Below are positions 1 to 11,949 of a DNA stretch of 64,000 nucleotides, piece after piece (position 1 is the first letter of the stretch; each line of letters begins with the position of its first letter). The stretch covers positions 112,070,328 through 112,134,327 of the forward strand of contig CM019064.1 of assembly GCA_009667805.1 (NCBI GenBank), read 5' to 3'. This stretch comes from Leptobrachium leishanense. Lineage: Eukaryota > Chordata > Amphibia > Anura > Megophryidae. The translations under genes were made by a program, and so were the position numbers. The notes below the pieces were generated by a model that saw only the letters and a list, made by a program, of their open reading frames with translations, was not told the origin of the DNA and ran no database searches.

Positions 1-1510
1 ATTTTGTGAGTTGTGAGTTAACTAGTAATTCTTAACACATTACTCTTTATTCAATGTGCCGTTAATAATTCTAAAGTCAAAACTTGTTCCTCTTAGTTAT
101 AAATTATTATAAAACCGTCAATCATGTGCAATCAATAATGTTTAGGCTTAGTGAGTTAGCAGCGTTTCATTACCAATACTTGATCACAAAGACTGAAAGG
201 ATCTGCCTATCAATAAGCCATGAACTGACACAGGATTCAGGGTTCTGTGAGAAAAGCCGAAATACGTCCCTTAGCATGCTTATGCCAACATGAGGGCTTG
301 TTGAGGATGACAGAGAAGGCAGCTTGCTCTTTAATAGGGTCAACAATAAAGAAAAGGCTGCATAGGAAAGTGGTGGGGAATAGGGGCCGACAGATGGAGT
401 AATGGGTAATAGAAGCACACAGAGGGATGAGCGAGTCAATGGGACCAAAATGCTGACAGATGAAAGGGCCTAGGGGAGGGGAATAAAGGCCAACAATGGA
501 GTGGGAGGCAGGATTGAAGTCCAAAGTGATAAGTGTGGGGGTGGAAACATCCACATAAAGGGAAAGAAGAGTGAAGGGGGCCCAGAAAGGGACAGGAGAG
601 GAACAGAACGCACACAAACATAAGGGGGAAAATGGAAAATAGGGCCCATGTAGATGGGCAAATGGAATCCATAGAGGGATGGGACGGAGGAATGAGCCAC
701 ACACTATGAAGGAAGGGGTAGCCCCTGCATTCCTTTGGAGGTACAGCCGTCACCGTTACATGTTCCCATGACAAGGGTGCAGACCTAGGAAGTGTTCTGC
801 ATGTCTTTACCTCCTCCTGCGTATCTGCTCTCCTTATTTGTCGCTATATCACTTTCTGTGTGATTGTGTCTGTCTCTCTGCCTGTGTCTGTCTGTGTCTC
901 TGTCTTTTGTTGTTTCACTGCCTATTTGTCGGTTTATATTTCTGTGTTTGTTTGTGTCTCCCACTCCATATTCTTACTTTCTGTGTGTCATAGCTGGTGT
1001 CTCTGTGTCTCTCTTTATTTTGCACTCACGCGCAGAGCCTGTGGTGTGTGTATGTGTGTGTTTGTATGTCTATGTCTCTCTCTGGCGCAAGGGGAGAAGT
1101 AGAGGAAGAAGGGCATGGTGTAGATAGCCCTGGGGCTCTTCCCTACTCTCTGCTCAGGGGGTCATTATCTCGGTTCAGCTCTGACCTCAACACAAAGGGA
1201 ACCAACAAAAACATGTTTTCATATATATTCAAATTAAAGTAAGCAGTATTTCAGAGATATAAAGGGTTATCAATGTTTGGTTTCCCTGTATATTCTTTTT
1301 ATTATTGCCCTATGGTATACAGATATTATACAATGGTATATTTGATCACATTTGTGTGTGTTGGTTTTGTGTATGCATAAATATACTCATGCAACAAAAG
1401 AAAAATAGATATACATGAATAAAATTTGTGGCAGTTTCATTTCAGGTACTTTTATGTAGTCACAACTAAGTAAAAGTGATAAATGAGTATCTGTTTCTCT
1501 GTTCCTTCAG
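1..1510. repeat. Intron with purine-rich and TG/TC low-complexity tracts
   Basis: No exon is visible. Positions about 390-700 are purine-rich with loosely repeated GGGAGGG/GGAACAGA segments. Positions about 845-1085 are a degenerate TCTGTG/TCTCTG tract on the plus strand. Open frames here are low-complexity artefacts. Confidence 0.6.
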
Positions 1511-1632
1511 CACCTGCTTTAGATGTAGACTGGCAAAATAACACCACATTTGCTTCATGTAGTACAGACATGTGTATTCATGTGTGCAGACTTGGCTCTG
1601 ATCGTCCTGTAAAAACATTTCAAGGACATACA
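1511..1632 (+). CDS. TBL1X: TBL1X exon, WD40 blade (A)
   Basis: This 122-bp exon follows a pyrimidine tract ending TTCAG and is followed by donor GTAAGT. It starts with the last two bases of an Ala codon and encodes 40 further residues, beginning [10 protein letters not shown] and ending KTFQGHT, including the TBL1 signature [10 protein letters not shown]. It covers parts of two adjacent WD40 blades. No frame damage is visible; the preceding exon is outside the window. Confidence 0.93.
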
Positions 1633-1936
1633 GTAAGTATGAGAATTATACACATTTTTACAGTCTGATGAGATGCCATTGATTTAATTTCCATGTAAAT
1701 CAGGGAAATGCAAACTTCTTGACACCCCCATAAAACTATGGGTCCCTGTGACTCTTATATTGTACAAAAATTGCAGGAAATAGTCTGAAATATAAAATTC
1801 TTGGAAATGCAGATAATTATGACTTTACCTTCACCAAGTCTTAACTTATAGCAAAATACAAAAGTGCATTTGACAATGAGGTCAGGATTTTAAATTGAAA
1901 GCAATGTTTGGGCAGTGGAGATTATGGAGACATATA

Positions 1937-2770
1937 GGGCACTATTACATTATTAACGCTAGCATTAGCGTTTAGATACGTGAGCATTAGCACTAGGTAA
2001 CGTGACTTTTTTTCAAGACTTTATTTCAAGGTAAACAGGGCGGTACACATGAATGAGATGCAGTATGGTGCAGTATGTGTGCCTAACAGCCCACCTCTAT
2101 CACCATTTCAATTAGCACACAAAACAGTTCTGGGAATACCAGGAGAGAGGGGGGGAAAGTAAAAGAGAAAGCAGAGATAGAGGAAGGGTTACATCAAACG
2201 CTGACAAACAAAACACAGAACAAGAGGTTAACTGACTTTAACGCATCGTATGCCCCACATATTATATTCCGAACGCCAACGGGTTAAAAAAAACTGCTAG
2301 CGAATTGGTGAGTGTGCTCACTTGGGCGAGCTTACTGTACTTTGCACTCCCTATGCAGAATATAAGGAGCGCAATAAGTAATTAGTGTTAGGACTCTGTA
2401 ATACCTTACTTATCCTAATGTTAATTACCGCACCGCTGTTGTAACTAAAAAGTTAACCACAGCTCGAAGCTGGCGCTAACTAATACTGCCTCTGGGCAAT
2501 CAGTTATCACAAGCTGAAACTGCCCCAAAAAAAACAGATACTCACCTCTCATCGGGCGTGAACGTGGCCCCATCTGCCACTTCTGGCTGCCGGGAGAAAG
2601 TGAGACTGGGGACAAATAGCGAGAGCAAGATCTTTCAGGTCTCATGGCCTGGCAGCGCAACCCTCCATGGAGTCCTATGGACTTCAGGAGGTGATACCTG
2701 CAGCAGCACATTAGCTCTGCTGTGAGTATCCTAGTAGGGTAGCGCTGCGTTATGTGGAAGACTGCTGAAT
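1937..2770. mobile_element. Family A DNA element, decayed, with nested insertion
   Basis: The left end reads GGGCACTATTACATTATTAACGC, close to the termini of the copies at 17.7, 24.5 and 37.5 kb. Positions about 2230-2770 resemble the 24.5 kb copy in the opposite sense: both share GCAAAGTACAGTAAGCTC, a TCTGTAATACCTTA block and a GTCCTATGGACT block. A T-rich start at about 2007 followed by some 200 bp of unrelated sequence (to about 2216) looks like a minus-strand retroposon nested inside. The right terminus is not clear. Confidence 0.45.
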
Positions 2771-2827
2771 CAGTGTCTGCCCCATAATCTAATGAGGATA
2801 CTAAGGCCAGGAGCTAACTTAGGGGGG

Positions 2828-3743
2828 CAGGGGCGTCCTGGGTACCAGGTATTGGCCACTGATAGAGGGGGTGCCACAGGGTGACCACATTACAGAGGTG
2901 AGGGCGCCGCGGTGCGAGCCGCAACCAGCCGCTGGCCTGCCTGCCACTGCCACACATTGTGAGGCCGAGGCAGGCGCCGGGTCCGGACAATGCAACCGCT
3001 GGATCTAGCACGTCCGGCCTTCAAATTTGTGTGTGTGAGCCACGCATCAGGCCGTGCAGACTACAGAGCGCCAGCTTGCAACACGTGATGTGATGTGTTA
3101 CGTCATGTGCCCAGCCTCAGCCGCCTGCACATGCTGGCCTGCGGGGGAGGGCAGACAGTGCAAAGGCATGCAGATGAATCTGATGAGCCTGCATTGTCTG
3201 TCCTGCCCTGCCCCATCCACTCAGTCGCCCGCCATAAGAGAAGCAGACTGCAGGGCCTGCTAGCCGTAACCAAGGGTCCACCGTCCAGAGGTCTCACACA
3301 GCCCTGGGCAAAACCCTCACCGATGGTAAATATATAAAAAATAATAAAAATTTATGTGCTCTCATATTCACTGCCTTTACCATGAGAATTTTATTGCTGT
3401 GGATCCTGTGTATGTTCATACTTACTACTTTTTCTGTGAGAGTTATACTGCTGTGGTGCTCCGTGATACGCTCAAACACACTGCACAATACTGTGAGTTT
3501 TGTTACTGTGCAGCTATGTGATACGCTCATACACACCACACATTACAGTGAGTTTTATTACTGTGAAGCTCTGTGATACACTCATACACGCTACACATAA
3601 CTGTGAGTTGACGTACAATTAGTGCAATAAGTATTTGTGAAAAACATTAGAAAAAAGTGCAGTTGTTTTTTTTACATTTTAAATTTGGAGTGTGCCAAAT
3701 ATAGGATCCACCCTGGGAGCCAAATGTTCTAGGTACGCCCCTG
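2828..3743. mobile_element. hAT-like non-autonomous element with internal tandem repeat
   Basis: The left end CAGGGGCGTCC and the inverted right end (CAGGGGCGTACC on the other strand) resemble the ends of the two hAT-type insertions at 54.6 and 56.3 kb (CAGTGGCGT). No convincing 8-bp target duplication remains. The body is GC-rich with no recognisable protein. Its right part holds the 56-bp tandem repeat listed separately. Confidence 0.45.
3376..3615 (+). repeat. Tandem repeat, about 56-bp unit, four copies
   Basis: Four diverged units each contain TGTGAGTTTTATTACTGTG, a GCTCTGTGATAC block and CTCATACAC. Related units occur on the other strand at 52.5-52.66 kb and once at 56.45-56.52 kb. Confidence 0.7.
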
Positions 3744-3846
3744 ACTAAGGAGAAACCTGCAGGCGTAGGTTTTCCCCATTAGTCTCCCCATTTTAGCTCA
3801 GGGCAAGGAATAGTGCCCATAGCGTATACCTGAATGGGACATTGTG

Positions 3847-5067
3847 TTAACCCCTTCGCTGCTAAGGACGCGCTCAGCGCGTCCAACTGCATGTCACGTT
3901 CCATGCGGTGGACGCGCTGAGCGCGTCCTCTCTTTGGGGTCAGCTTTCGGCCGGGTTCCGGCCGATCGCTGGCCCCCCCGGTGCGGGCTGACATCCTCGA
4001 TGTCAGCCCAGTATCCGGAACCGCCGCCGGAGTAATTAAGTGTCATCGCGGGGGCGCGATGACACCTAATTCAGGCGCCCCCCCCGCATGTGCGGGGGAG
4101 GTCCTTCGGACCTCTCTCCCTCCCGATCGGCGGCGTTGCGGGGGTTAACCCAGGCACCGTTTGGAAGGGCACAGCCTGCCCTTCCAAATGGTACCTGGCA
4201 TTAACCCCATGGGGGCCGGATCACGAATCGGCGCTGAAAAGCGCCGGTTCGTGATCCTTTCCCGGAGCTGGCCGACATCTAGGATGTCGGCCAAGCTTCC
4301 GGGAATGCCCCCTGAGGACTGGCGTCATCGTGCATAGCACGATGACGCCAGTCCTGGAGTTAACCCCTAACTGCCACCAATGGTGGAGATAGAGGGTTCA
4401 TTGGAACCCCCTATCTCCCTATCCGTGGCAGTTAGGGGTTAATGTTTGGTATTGTTGGATCGGCCAGAGCATGGCCGTTCCAACAATACCAAACATGAGT
4501 ATGAAAAAAGTTTGTAAAAAAAAACAAAAATTAAAAAAAAAAAAAAAAAATATTTAAAAAAAATTATAAAAAAAATAAACAAGTTTTTTTTCTTTTTTTT
4601 GGTTTGTTAATGCAGCAATATTGTTCCCATTTCAATTATAATGTGAACAATGATGCTGCACTAACGATTTTTGTATGCGGTGCGTTTGTTAAAAATAGTG
4701 TAATTTTCCCCAAAAAAAAATGTAACGAGACCCCATCTCTAATTTTTTTAACAAGCGCACCCCATACAAAATATAACCGCAATTGCTCGCATGTTAAAAT
4801 GTGAAAAAAAACCACTTTACACGTTGTAAATTATTGAAAATTCATATTTTATTGAATTTTTTGTTATAATATACAGACAGGTCATGACGTATACACATAA
4901 TAATGACATATTATGAATTTGCCGAGTCTGACGGAAAGAACGATATATAATATGTCTGGGTCATATACTAAAATAAGCCTTAAAAACACATTTAAACATG
5001 ATGAGCAAAACCAGTAAAAATGACCTCAGCATAGAGGCGGGAAAAGCCTCAGCAGCGAAAGGGTTAA
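3847..5067 (+). mobile_element. Family B TTAA-flanked element, copy 1 (full length)
   Basis: TTAA at 3847-3850 and 5064-5067 flanks a 1213-bp element with inverted ends CCCCTTCGCTGCT and AGCAGCGAAAGGG. TTAA duplication plus CCC ends fits piggyBac-type elements; this class call is inference. The left 650 bp is a run of consecutive perfect or near-perfect hairpins, and the right half is AT-rich. There is no transposase frame; the open frames at 3844-4035 and 4604-4804 recur in other copies only as repeat sequence. Confidence 0.75.
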
Positions 5068-5605
5068 TACATATGGCAATGTAACAATGTAGGGTATATG
5101 GCACTGTTAAAACAGTAAAGTCCTATGTAATTCCTTGGAGGATGCTGAGAGTGTTACAACAAACACAGAAAGCGGATAATATATTACATATTAACAAATA
5201 TTAGCTAAACTACTGATTGCTTAATTATTCTTTCCATGTAATTGTCCTGTGTGTGTTTGAAGACATGCAAAATGCATGTGTCTTATTTTGGGACCCAATT
5301 TTTTTTTGGTTCTTTTTTTATTTTTTCTATTTTTTTTGTAAATCCTGGGTTATAAATGCATTAGCAATATTAGAAAAAGGAGTGGAGACACAGTTCGTGA
5401 TTTATATTGCTATAGGTCTCAGAGACATGGAGAGAGAGATCTTTATAAAGTGATGCAGAAAGAAAAATGAAGAATATTTTAAAATCTGGAGCAATCTTGA
5501 TTTTCTTTATGTAAGATGTTACCAAAACTTTCCAATTAGTAGAATGTTTTTGTAATTTGTGTAGAAAAGTCAGTAGACTATAAGCCTTGCTATGATTGTA
5601 CAACT

Positions 5606-6075
5606 TTAACCCCTTCACTACCAAGATATCCAAAAAACACATTGTCAAGAGCAAGCGTTTTTTTAAAAAAAAAAATAATTTTCTATTATGCAGTAAGAAA
5701 TATTTGGTCATAATCCCAATGAATTTCTTACTGTAAATAACCTATTTGGCCAGTAGATGGTGCCATCTACTGCCAAATTGAGTTACAGCTGTTTCAGTGA
5801 ACCACATCCTGCAACTGTATCGGCTTGCTGAATGTCCGATGGATGTCAGGACATTCGGTTAGCTGACTTTACGCAGTTTTAGCTCTTTGGGCATTATGCA
5901 AACTTTGGGGGCACCTTCTGCAACGCAACCCAAATGCAAACAAAATTAATTTGCAGCAAATAAATTTAATTTGCTTTTGGGCTGCCGAACTGCAGATCAA
6001 GATATCTTGATATCGGGGCACCAAATGTTGTCTTTGAAGCACGGGAAATCTCGATCTCAGTAGCGAAGGGGTTAA
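5606..6075 (+). mobile_element. Family C TTAA-flanked element, copy 1
   Basis: TTAA at 5606-5609 and 6072-6075 flanks 462 bp with inverted ends CCCCTTCACTACCAAGATATC and GAT-TCAGTAGCGAAGGGG. Internal segments such as GGCCAGTAGATGGTGCCATC recur in the copies at 26.8 kb and (split) 28.8-30.9 kb. No protein is encoded. Confidence 0.75.
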
Positions 6076-7555
6076 ATCTTGTGAATGTGCCTTTTATTTA
6101 GTTAAAGGGACACTCTAGCAACCATGGTAATTTAATATATTTTTAAGTGTCATGGGTGGCTCCGTGATCTCCCCACACCCAGAAAGCTGTCAATGTTTCT
6201 GTGATGATCTGCCTTCCAGAGTTTCAGTATCTACGCACTTCAGGTTTATCTTTGTGCTTTCTGACATTTTTCATTTGAATTGTTTGTGACTGCCAAGGGG
6301 AAAGGATTTCCGTAATTTAAAAAGTAAGAATTGTATGACTGAAGCAGGAATACATTTTTTAATAAAGGACTGCTTTTGCTGGAATGATTATGTAACGGTA
6401 AAACCTACAAAAATGCTTTCTAATAATCATGACCAAATGTTTGGAATTCCTTTTGATTTATTTAACCTGACGCTCAACAAATATGAAGTTGGCAGAAGAA
6501 AGAACAGATTTCTGGAAACAAAAATAAAACTGCAGAATTTGAAGTAGATTAATGGTTTTATTCTGTTTTTTATGTTATTTTTGTATATACATTTTCAACA
6601 TATTACTTTCCCAGATGTCTGTTACTGGATTTGTTTGAAGCAGAAGTAATTAATTTAACATGTGTTGACCCACACATACTTTTTAACCCCGTCACAACCA
6701 AGTGCTTTTTGTTGAATAAAATGTCATTATAACATTTGTTTGAAACATGTGTTGCGTAGTTAACAAATATAGGGTAAAGAGGCAACTTTGCGTAAAGATT
6801 GTTCATCCAAAATAGTTAAAATATTAAAATAAGTTAAATTTCTTCTTTTTTTTTTCATGGGTTCATTTATCCTTTAAAGAAGTATTACTGGGATGAAAGA
6901 TCTAAACTCTAGATGGCATTCCTTATCTTGCACAATTTCACATGTATTATTGGCATACTGGAAGAAATGGGTTTTGTGTCAAATACAGTAAATGTGTTAA
7001 AGATAGTCAAATCTCCTGCTTATGCTTTTTTGTAGTGATCATAATGTGATAAATAGAAATGCAGCTTCCAAAAATATGACATAGTCAACCAGCCCACCGT
7101 GTACACAAAACAAAACAATGGATGATTGATAAAGGTCCTTACACAGGTCTGAAATGATGTGTCTTCAACTAAAAATCCTGCTTCTGCATATGAAATACCT
7201 TTCTGATGTTAATGTCCTTTCTTTGGTTTGCGTTGTAACAGATTGACGTCAGCATACTGCAATCTTTCGTTTTTTTCTTCTCTCAGTGGAAGACAGTTGA
7301 CTATAGAACAAGTATTGTGGTAAAAATATGTAGCTCTGCCCCGACCTTTACTGTTGGACCTACATGTCCCCCTCTATTGTTATGCCGTGTGACCTATGTT
7401 GACGGGACCTGCGCGTCCTCCTGCCTTGGTCTTTTTGTACCTTTACTGTAAAAATTTAAAAAAATGATATTTACAAAATATATATATATGTAGCGTGATA
7501 GGAACTGGATATAATTTTACATCTAAATTTCTTGGTTAACTGTCAAAAATAAAAT
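6076..7555. other. Intron, no gene recognised
   Basis: AT-rich intron. Positions 6103-6140 begin TTAAAGGGACACTCTAGCAA, the end of a T2-type miniature element without a partner end. Nothing else in this stretch could be assigned. Confidence 0.5.
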
Positions 7556-7557
7556 AG

Positions 7558-9345
7558 ACGGGGCGTGGCCGGCTGCTCACAGGAGAGGACGTGTTTCTAT
7601 GGAGCTCCACATGTCCTCTCTGAACAGGAACACATAGCTGACTGTACCCAAGGTGAATAACTCCCGAGAGATCCCTGAGCTGCTGGCCGTCGGTGTAGTG
7701 CAGTCCGGAGCCCACTTGGTTCCCCCCTCCGGACCAGAGACTTTATTGAAGGCTGCTGCCTCGTAGTGACGGCGGCCATCTTGTGGCCTACAAACTGGTT
7801 CCAGAGGTCTTCAGGCCTGCTAGCCGTAGTGCCCCACCCCGGACTAAGATTGTGCAGAGGGCTGAGGAGATGGAGGGCCCACGTCTCCTGGCCGCCCCAG
7901 ATGAGTGTTCGGTGGATGGGGAGCTCGGACAGGCGGAGAGCTGGATCCCCCCTCCCTTCAGAGGTGAGGGTGGTTTGGCCTATAGCCTGGATGCCTGCCT
8001 GGAAATGTTGGACGGAGAAGATGCTGATGCCCCGCTCACCAGGGGGGTCTGGCGCCGGTTGCTGGCGGTACTGCGAGGTAACCGAGAGATGGTGGTCCCA
8101 GAGGCGGAGAAGCCGGAGGTCGCCTCGAGATCAGGTGGTACTACAGCCTGCTCATCCTCTGCGGCTCCATTGGGGAGCTGCTGCACTGAGAGTGGTGAGC
8201 GACCTGGGGAGCTGGACCCACAGTCTCTGTCACTGAGGGTGACCCAGGCTCTCCGTCCCTGTGAAGAGCCGGCGACTCGAGGAATCCAAGAGGTGGCAGA
8301 CCCTGCTGGGACGCAGATGGCGGTTCCCTGTCAGTGGCCTATGGTGAAGGAACACCCTCCCTCTCCTCCCGGGAGGGCGCAGCTACATCCCTCGGTACTG
8401 CGGCCAGCTCTGCTCCGAGCTCAGGAGGTTGAGATGGCACAGGCCTTGGCATTTTATGGAATTTACCCGTTCGATGACAGATCTGCCATGGCTGGATACC
8501 CTGACCTGCCCTGTGATGCACCGCCTGACTGCCTTTACCTGACTTTACCGTTTCGGGACACCGGATGAACACCCCATCTCTAACCAGTTGAATTTCTTTT
8601 TATTATTTTTTTTTCATTGCTTTGATGAGACCCCCTCATTCAGGGATGATCTATTTTCCGCTGAGTAAACGCTGACTCCCCTTTTTTTTTCTTTTCTTCT
8701 TTTTGCCATTTTCCGCTGAGTTAAAACTGACGTTTGCTGAGACTTTCCTAACTACATGAATATATTTCTTATTTTTGTAATCCCCCCCACACATATTTTG
8801 TTTCTGATGGCCTCTCTGGGATCCCTTGGAGGGCACAGCTGCCGCCTGGTGTCCGGCTTTGCCCCCGAGTACCCGGGCCAGGTGCCACTTACTCCCCATG
8901 GCATCCACGTGGTCTTTTCGGCCCACGGGACCTTGCCAGGGCTGGCACGGTTCTGGCCTCCGCCATCTTCTCACCTCCCCCGGTCCCCCCCCTTATTTTT
9001 TCCCCTTTACCCCCCACACTCTTTGCGTTGTTGGTTGAGGACTTATTGAATATTGTTTTCTGATGCTTAGTTTTCGCTATCTGACTCATTTCTCTATGCG
9101 ACTTATAAGATGTTTTGTTGCTTATCTATAGAGGAGACCCCCCACCTGGGGATTTTTTTTGCTGTCCTATTGCTACTCTTCGATGACTTCTCTGTTTTAT
9201 CTGAGATTTTGTTATTTCCCTATGAGAACCCCCTCCCTTTATGTTATTTGTATATTAGATGCCTATTTGGCCCTGCGAGGCCTACTTTGTCGGTCGATCT
9301 ATGACATACTGGCTTGAAAATAAAATTTTAAATACAAAAAAAAAG
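7558..9345 (+). mobile_element. LINE-like retroposon, internally deleted
   Basis: The left end is a GC-rich block starting GGGGCGTGGCC and the right end is GAAAATAAAATTTTAAATAC followed by nine A, so it reads as a 5' end joined to a 3' tail of an L1-like retroposon. A 261-residue frame (7783-8568) sits where ORF1 would be; it is Pro/Glu/Gly-rich with no domain I can name and could be chance. No reverse transcriptase is present. The A-tail abuts the broken reverse transcriptase of the Ty3 element, and no target duplication is visible. Confidence 0.5.
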
Positions 9346-9840
9346 TCCTCACTGTGAATCACAACATCGTCAAGGTATGCAGCTGCATACTCTCGATGGG
9401 GCCTGAGTATCCTGTCCGTCATATGCTGGAATGTGGCTGGGGCACCATGTAATCCAAATGGCAGTACTCTGTACTGAAATAACCCCTCAGGGGTAGAAAA
9501 GACTGTCTTTTCCTTTGCTCTCGCTGCCAAGGGAACCTGCCAGTAGCTCTTGGTCAAATCCAGTGTGCTTAAGTATCTGGCTCTACCCAACCTCTCAATA
9601 AGCTCATCAAACCGAGGCATAGGGTAGGCATCAAACTTCGATATCTCATTCAGTTTACGGAAGTCATTACAAAACCGTATTTCTCCATTCGGCTTGGGCA
9701 CCAACACAATTGGGTTGCTCCGCTCACTTTGTGAGACTTTTATAACGCCCATCTCGAGCATATTTTTTACCTCTGCGCTAACAGCTTCCCTTCTAGCCTC
9801 TGGGATCCTGTGCGGTTTTAATCTTTTTCCTGGGCTCTGT
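9345..9840 (-). pseudogene. Gmr1-like reverse transcriptase N-terminal part
   Basis: A frame from 9761 carries reverse transcriptase fingers and palm: NPIVLVPKPNGEIRFCNDFR, YLSTLDLTKSYWQV, FQYRVLPFGLHGAPATFQ and AAAYLDDVVIHS. The catalytic YLDD is present, but thumb, connection and RNase H are absent. The frame runs into the LINE A-tail, so the residues after about 9345 are not reverse transcriptase. A frameshift separates it from the integrase frame upstream. Confidence 0.8.
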
Positions 9841-10565
9841 TATGATGTCATGGGTGATAACATGTGTTTTTCCTGGTACTGGGGAAAACACATCTCTGTT
9901 CTTAGACACATCTCCTTCACTTCCTGTTTCTGATGAGGGGCAAGGGTCTCAGCAATATACACCTCAGGTTCCTTCCCACTAGTGGCGTAAGTGGGTTTAC
10001 CTTTAGACGTTAAGAGAGCTTCACGCTCTACCCAGGGTTTCAATAAATTAATGTGGTAGATCTCTTCTACCTTCCATCTACCCGGCTGGCTTACTTTATA
10101 GTTCACTTCATTTATCTGATCAATAATCTCATAAGGCCCTCGCCAGCTGGCCAGGAATTTACTTTCAACGGTAGGGATCAGGACCAGAACTCTGTCCCCT
10201 GGTTTGAATTTCCGTAACCACGCGTTTCTATTGTAACTGGCTTGCTGAGCAATTTGAGATTTCTCCATATTTTCTCTGACTATAGGCAGGACTGCTTCTA
10301 TTCGCTCTTGCATTTGGGCAACATGTTCTATCACACTACGGTGAGGTGTATGCTCTTGTTCCCATGTCTCTTTAGCAATATCCAGAATGCCCCTGGGATG
10401 TCTGCCATACAATAGTTCAAATGGCGAAAACCCAGTGGAAGCTTGTGGAACTTCCCGAATAGAGAACATTAGGTAAGGCAAGAAACAATCCCAGTTCTTT
10501 CCATCTTTATCTACTACTTTACGCAGCATGGCTTTAAGAGTTTTATTAAATCTCTCCAAGGCCAT
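9840..10565 (-). pseudogene. Gmr1-like integrase C-terminal half
   Basis: This 241-residue frame starts at the catalytic Glu region (ALERFNKTLKAML) and runs through the conserved FSPFELLYGRHPRG block to a GPY/F-like module (SWRGPYEIIDQ, then YHINLLKPW). It ends in LAPHQKQEVKEM, which belongs to the linker before reverse transcriptase, and then hits a frameshift. Integrase joins element cDNA into host DNA. The upstream core Asp residues lie in the broken stretch 10566-10854. Confidence 0.75.
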
Positions 10566-10854
10566 CGGTTTGCGGGTGATATACCGGTGTTTTCAGTTGT
10601 TTGATTTTAAGGAGTCTACATAGCTCCTTCATAACTCTAGACATGAAAGGAGTTCCCTGGTCCGTAAGGACCTCCTTTGGGATGCCCACCCTGCTGAACA
10701 TCAGAATTAACTCCTATATATCCGCAATATTCTTAGAGGAGGTGTTTCGTAAAGGCACCGCCTTGGGATACCGTGTGGCATAGTTTACAATGACTAAGAT
10801 ATACTGGTGCCCCCTAGCGGACTTAAGCAAAGGTCCTATTATGTCCATACCAAT

Positions 10855-11949
10855 TCACTCAAATGGTACCTCTATGACAGGTAGGGGTACCAGAGGGTTG
10901 CAGAAACCCTTACTCGGAGCCTTGAGAAGACACTCTGGGCAAGATTTACAAAACCTTTCAATGGTAGCAAAAATACCTGGCCAATAGAATCGCTTAAGAA
11001 CCCTTTCTCTTGTTTTATCCACTCCAAGGTGACCTCCTACCACATGGTTGTGCGCTAGCTTCAGAACAGTATTTCTGTGGGCCTCTAGAACCAACAACTC
11101 TTCCAGCTCCTCAGCCCCTTTTTGCTCCACCCTGTAAAGCAAATTATTTTGAACTTTAAAATAGGGAAAACCTAATGGTTTGTCAGGGTTCACCAGCTCA
11201 TGCTCTATGACTTGCACATTTTCTCTGGCCATAGCCAAAGTTGAGTCCTCCCACTGGGCAGCTCGGAAGTTGCCAGGATGGACTCCAATATCCTGAAGCT
11301 CCAATTGTACAGGATCATCATTATGGGGCGCATCTTCGTCATCGCCAAAACATACCACGGGAGACTCTGGCTCTCTGGCAGGCTCCAAATCAATATCAGA
11401 GAAAGGGAAAATAGCATCTGCTCCCTCTCCTTCTTGCTTTCCCCCAGAGCAAGGTTTCTGCTGTAATGAGGACTTTTCCCATAGTTGACAGAACTGAGGG
11501 AAGTCTCTTCCTATCACCACATCATACGGCAATACAGGTACTACCCCCACTTTACCTACAACATTCCCCATATCAGTGATTATTTCTACCTCCGCCGTGG
11601 GATACAAATGGGTGTCCCCATGTATACAAACTATAATAATCGTTTGCCTGGAATCAAGCTTTTCAGGCCGGAGCAGAACGCTCTTAACCAGAGTAACCTC
11701 ACTCCCAGAATCAAGGAGCACTTGAACACCCTTCCCTTCAACCCTCACAGTCCTTAAATGGTTAATGTTCACAGTACTAGTTACCACACACAGTTTTGAA
11801 CAGGTTAACACCGTCTTATGCAGGGTTTGTGCTCCTATGTCGTACTGCATGGGCTCATCACCCTGACGGCAATTGCGGGCGATATGTCCTGCAAATGGCA
11901 CCTGCACCTGAAACATATTATTTGCTCCTCGGTTTGGTCTGGCACCCAT
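10855..11949 (-). pseudogene. Gmr1-like pol 5' part: protease and integrase zinc domain
   Basis: A 364-residue frame begins at the tail of the zinc knuckle. It contains the aspartic protease active site VLLDSGSEVTLV and the later VVIGRDF motif, then an acidic linker, then the integrase HHCC domain (HNHVVGGH with FCKSCPEC). There is no reverse transcriptase between protease and integrase. The initiator Met is not meaningful, because the frame continues from gag by a shift. The integrase core follows but is broken by stops between about 10850 and 10565. Confidence 0.78.

Noticed and set aside
3847..5067. CRISPR-like or riboswitch-like array from the regular hairpins
   Set aside because: The hairpins differ in sequence and length, have no spacers, and are bounded by TTAA and inverted ends in a eukaryotic intron.
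7783..8568. 261-residue frame as a host gene
   Set aside because: It sits between a retroposon-like GC-rich 5' end and a polyA tail, has no domain I recognise, and TBL1X splicing passes over it. I keep it only as a possible ORF1 remnant.
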